This document shows, piece after piece, positions 38,342 to 39,634 of a stretch of DNA of 39,634 nt (positions are counted from its first letter, which is position 1; every line of letters begins with the position of its first letter). The stretch is from Pseudomonadota bacterium (lineage in GTDB: Bacteria; Myxococcota_A; Polyangia; Polyangiales; JAKSBK01). Position numbers and translations under genes: made by a program. Under the pieces are notes generated by a model. The model worked only from the letters and a program-made list of their open reading frames with translations, was not told the origin of the DNA and ran no database searches. The DNA lies in assembly GCA_022361155.1 (NCBI GenBank), contig JAKSBK010000421.1, positions 1 to 39,634 on the forward strand, in the 5' to 3' direction.

Positions 38342-39634
38342 TCAGGGTCCCGAAAACGCTTGCTGCAGCGCTTGGACCTCGTGTGTCAAATCGCCACCGA
38401 CACGCAGGAAGGCTTGTAGCGCGCCGCGTGCTCCCGGCTCGTCGCGGTCTGCGAGCTTCAGCCAGCCGAGCTGAAGCAGGGCGCGGGGGTCGCCACGCTC
38501 GAGCTGCGCTTGCAGCAGCGCGTACGCTTGCCGCCGAGCCGAGAGACGGAACAGCAGCACGGCGGCCTCGCGCACGGTGTCTTCGCGCCCCATGAGGAAG
38601 GTGCGCGCTTGCCGAACGACTGGAGGGCGCTCGCTCCGCAACGGTCCTGCCTTGCCCAGCAGCGCCACTTGATCCGAGGGCAAGAAGAACAGTGCCCGGC
38701 GCAGCTCGGCGAGGGCGCGCTGGCCCTGGTTGCGTTGCGTGAGCCAGCGAGCCCTGGCGACTACATGGTTGCGTACGATCGCTCCCGCCGTGTCCGTGTC
38801 GCCCGTCGGGCCCTGGGCCAGCTCGAGGCCGACCAAAGCCGCGAGTCGCTCTGCGACGTCAAACGATGCTTGGCCTGACACGCCCGTCCCGTCGCTGTTG
38901 GCCGGTGGGGTGGGGAAGCTAACGAGATACGGGCCGGCGACTATCGCTTCACGACGCTCGCCACCTTCCGAAGCGATGGCGACCCCGCCGCGAGCGCGCT
39001 CGAGGGCGCCCGCGAGGTAGCGGGCCCGGTTGGTCGTGCCGGGTCCCTTCACCGGCCGGCCATCGAAGAGGGGATGCGTTGCCAGGGTACGCCAATGCCA
39101 AGTCGACGTGATGAGGCCGGGCACGACGACCGCGACGTCCGGGCGTGCACCGCTGATGTCCTTGTGCATCATCCAGGTTGCTGCAGTGAAATCGCTCTCG
39201 GCAACGACGAGCGCTCTGGCCGGCGGGGTCGCCAGCAGCGCCAAACCCAAGGTGTCGAGCACCGGCAGGTCGCTCTCGAGCGACCGATGGGCTTGCCCCA
39301 GATTTGGCAGGTTGAGCGCCAGCGTGGCTAGTGCGATCGCGACGATGGGCGTCATGCGAGGTCGCCGCGACAGCAAGGCCCCCAGGCCGGCGGCCCCGAC
39401 GACGATCAGCATCGCAGTTGCCGGCCCAAGGTAGGCCACGTTGTCTGGGACATGGCTTGCAAGGGGCTGAAGAGCTCCAGCGACAAGCGGCAACCCGCAG
39501 ATCAGCAGCAGCGTGCGCCCCAGGCCTGGCGGCAGGCGCTTGCGCTGCCAGGAGCCAAGGATCACCGCGGTCCCGAGCAGCGGTGTGACTCCCGAGACAA
39601 GGGCAACGTAGAGCAGCACGTGTAGGAGATTCGC
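38342..39634 (-). CDS. DUF2723/TMEM260-like membrane glycosyltransferase-type protein, 3' part
   Basis: The frame runs off the window edge, and about 430 residues of the C-terminal part are visible. Four hydrophobic helices come first (VALVSGVTPLLGTAVILGSW, LLLICGLPLVAGALQPLA, LGPATAMLIVVGAAGLGALL, PIVAIALATLALNL). A soluble domain follows with LLATPPARALVVAESDFTAA and DISGARPDVAVVVPGLI, like the lumenal/periplasmic region after the membrane part of DUF2723 proteins. A C-terminal helical region with TPR-like character ends the protein (YALLQAQLERGDPRALLQLG). A GTG at 39619 exists but begins inside a membrane helix, so the true start is probably beyond the window. DUF2723 proteins are related to protein O-mannosyltransferases; the substrate here is unknown. 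Confidence 0.7.
   Translation of the reverse strand, partial: ANLLHVLLYVALVSGVTPLLGTAVILGSWQRKRLPPGLGRTLLLICGLPLVAGALQPLASHVPDNVAYLGPATAMLIVVGAAGLGALLSRRPRMTPIVAIALATLALNLPNLGQAHRSLESDLPVLDTLGLALLATPPARALVVAESDFTAATWMMHKDISGARPDVAVVVPGLITSTWHWRTLATHPLFDGRPVKGPGTTNRARYLAGALERARGGVAIASEGGERREAIVAGPYLVSFPTPPANSDGTGVSGQASFDVAERLAALVGLELAQGPTGDTDTAGAIVRNHVVARARWLTQRNQGQRALAELRRALFFLPSDQVALLGKAGPLRSERPPVVRQARTFLMGREDTVREAAVLLFRLSARRQAYALLQAQLERGDPRALLQLGWLKLADRDEPGARGALQAFLRVGGDLTHEVQALQQAFSGP

Noticed and set aside
1-39634. CRISPR array, prophage, IS element or defence system
   Set aside because: No evenly spaced repeats with unique spacers, no transposase or integrase motifs and no nuclease/toxin signatures were seen on either strand.

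Overview
The window is a stretch of high-GC bacterial chromosome, most likely from a myxobacterium (Myxococcota, probably a Polyangia-type lineage). Supporting signs are a secreted protein ending in a MYXO-CTERM-like sorting tail, a transmembrane Ser/Thr kinase paired with a TPR/PEGA-like membrane protein, an FHA-domain sigma54 activator, type IV pilus genes, Gly/Ala-rich lipoproteins with beta-propeller repeats, frequent GTG starts and many 4-nt start/stop overlaps. No phage, IS transposase or CRISPR array is visible, and most of the window is ordinary chromosomal content.

Layout. 30-3264 (+): purM-purN coupled to an FAD-dependent oxidoreductase of unknown substrate. 3335-10702 (+): a type IV pilus cluster (pilT, pilC, pilS) with a membrane TPR/PEGA-like protein and a Ser/Thr kinase between pilT and pilC. 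10906-14066 (-): a two-gene operon in which a PLP-dependent enzyme is fused to a GMC small-subunit-like domain and overlaps a GMC flavin oxidoreductase. 14147-14326 (-): tRNA-Glu(CTC) and tRNA-Gln(CTG). 14537-18590 (+): asd, a MYXO-CTERM-like protein coupled to an outer-membrane barrel protein, and truA. 18582-19301 (-): plsC. 19302-19924: a gene-free, repeat-rich gap. 19925-21166 (+): an anchored peptidase-MA-like metalloprotease. 27279-21266 (-): gcvT-gcvH, an LPG-synthase-TM-like flippase, pccB and TRAP dctQ-dctM as one close run. 27373-28899 (+): a double-FHA sigma54 activator. 34252-29089 (-): two paralogous beta-propeller lipoproteins, a hexapeptide acyltransferase and a family 2 glycosyltransferase. 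34515-35852 (+): a MinD/FlhG-like ATPase relative with a degenerate P-loop fused to a PilZ domain. 38120-35853 (-): maeB. 39634-38342 (-): the 3' part of a DUF2723-type membrane protein running off the window.

The items most worth follow-up are: (1) the PLP enzyme/GMC-small-subunit fusion with its GMC partner, bracketed by an 18-nt near-identical direct repeat; (2) a family of intergenic elements with long terminal inverted repeats (17606-17747 and 28899-29028, with probable relatives at 19316-19849 and 4436-4501), one of which contains a symmetric bidirectional terminator; (3) the pseudo-MinD/PilZ fusion, a likely c-di-GMP-responsive positioning or motility factor; (4) the kinase/PEGA module inside the pilus cluster; and (5) the paired six-cysteine propeller lipoproteins.

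All calls come from reading translated sequence and DNA by eye. No database search, alignment program or folding program was run.
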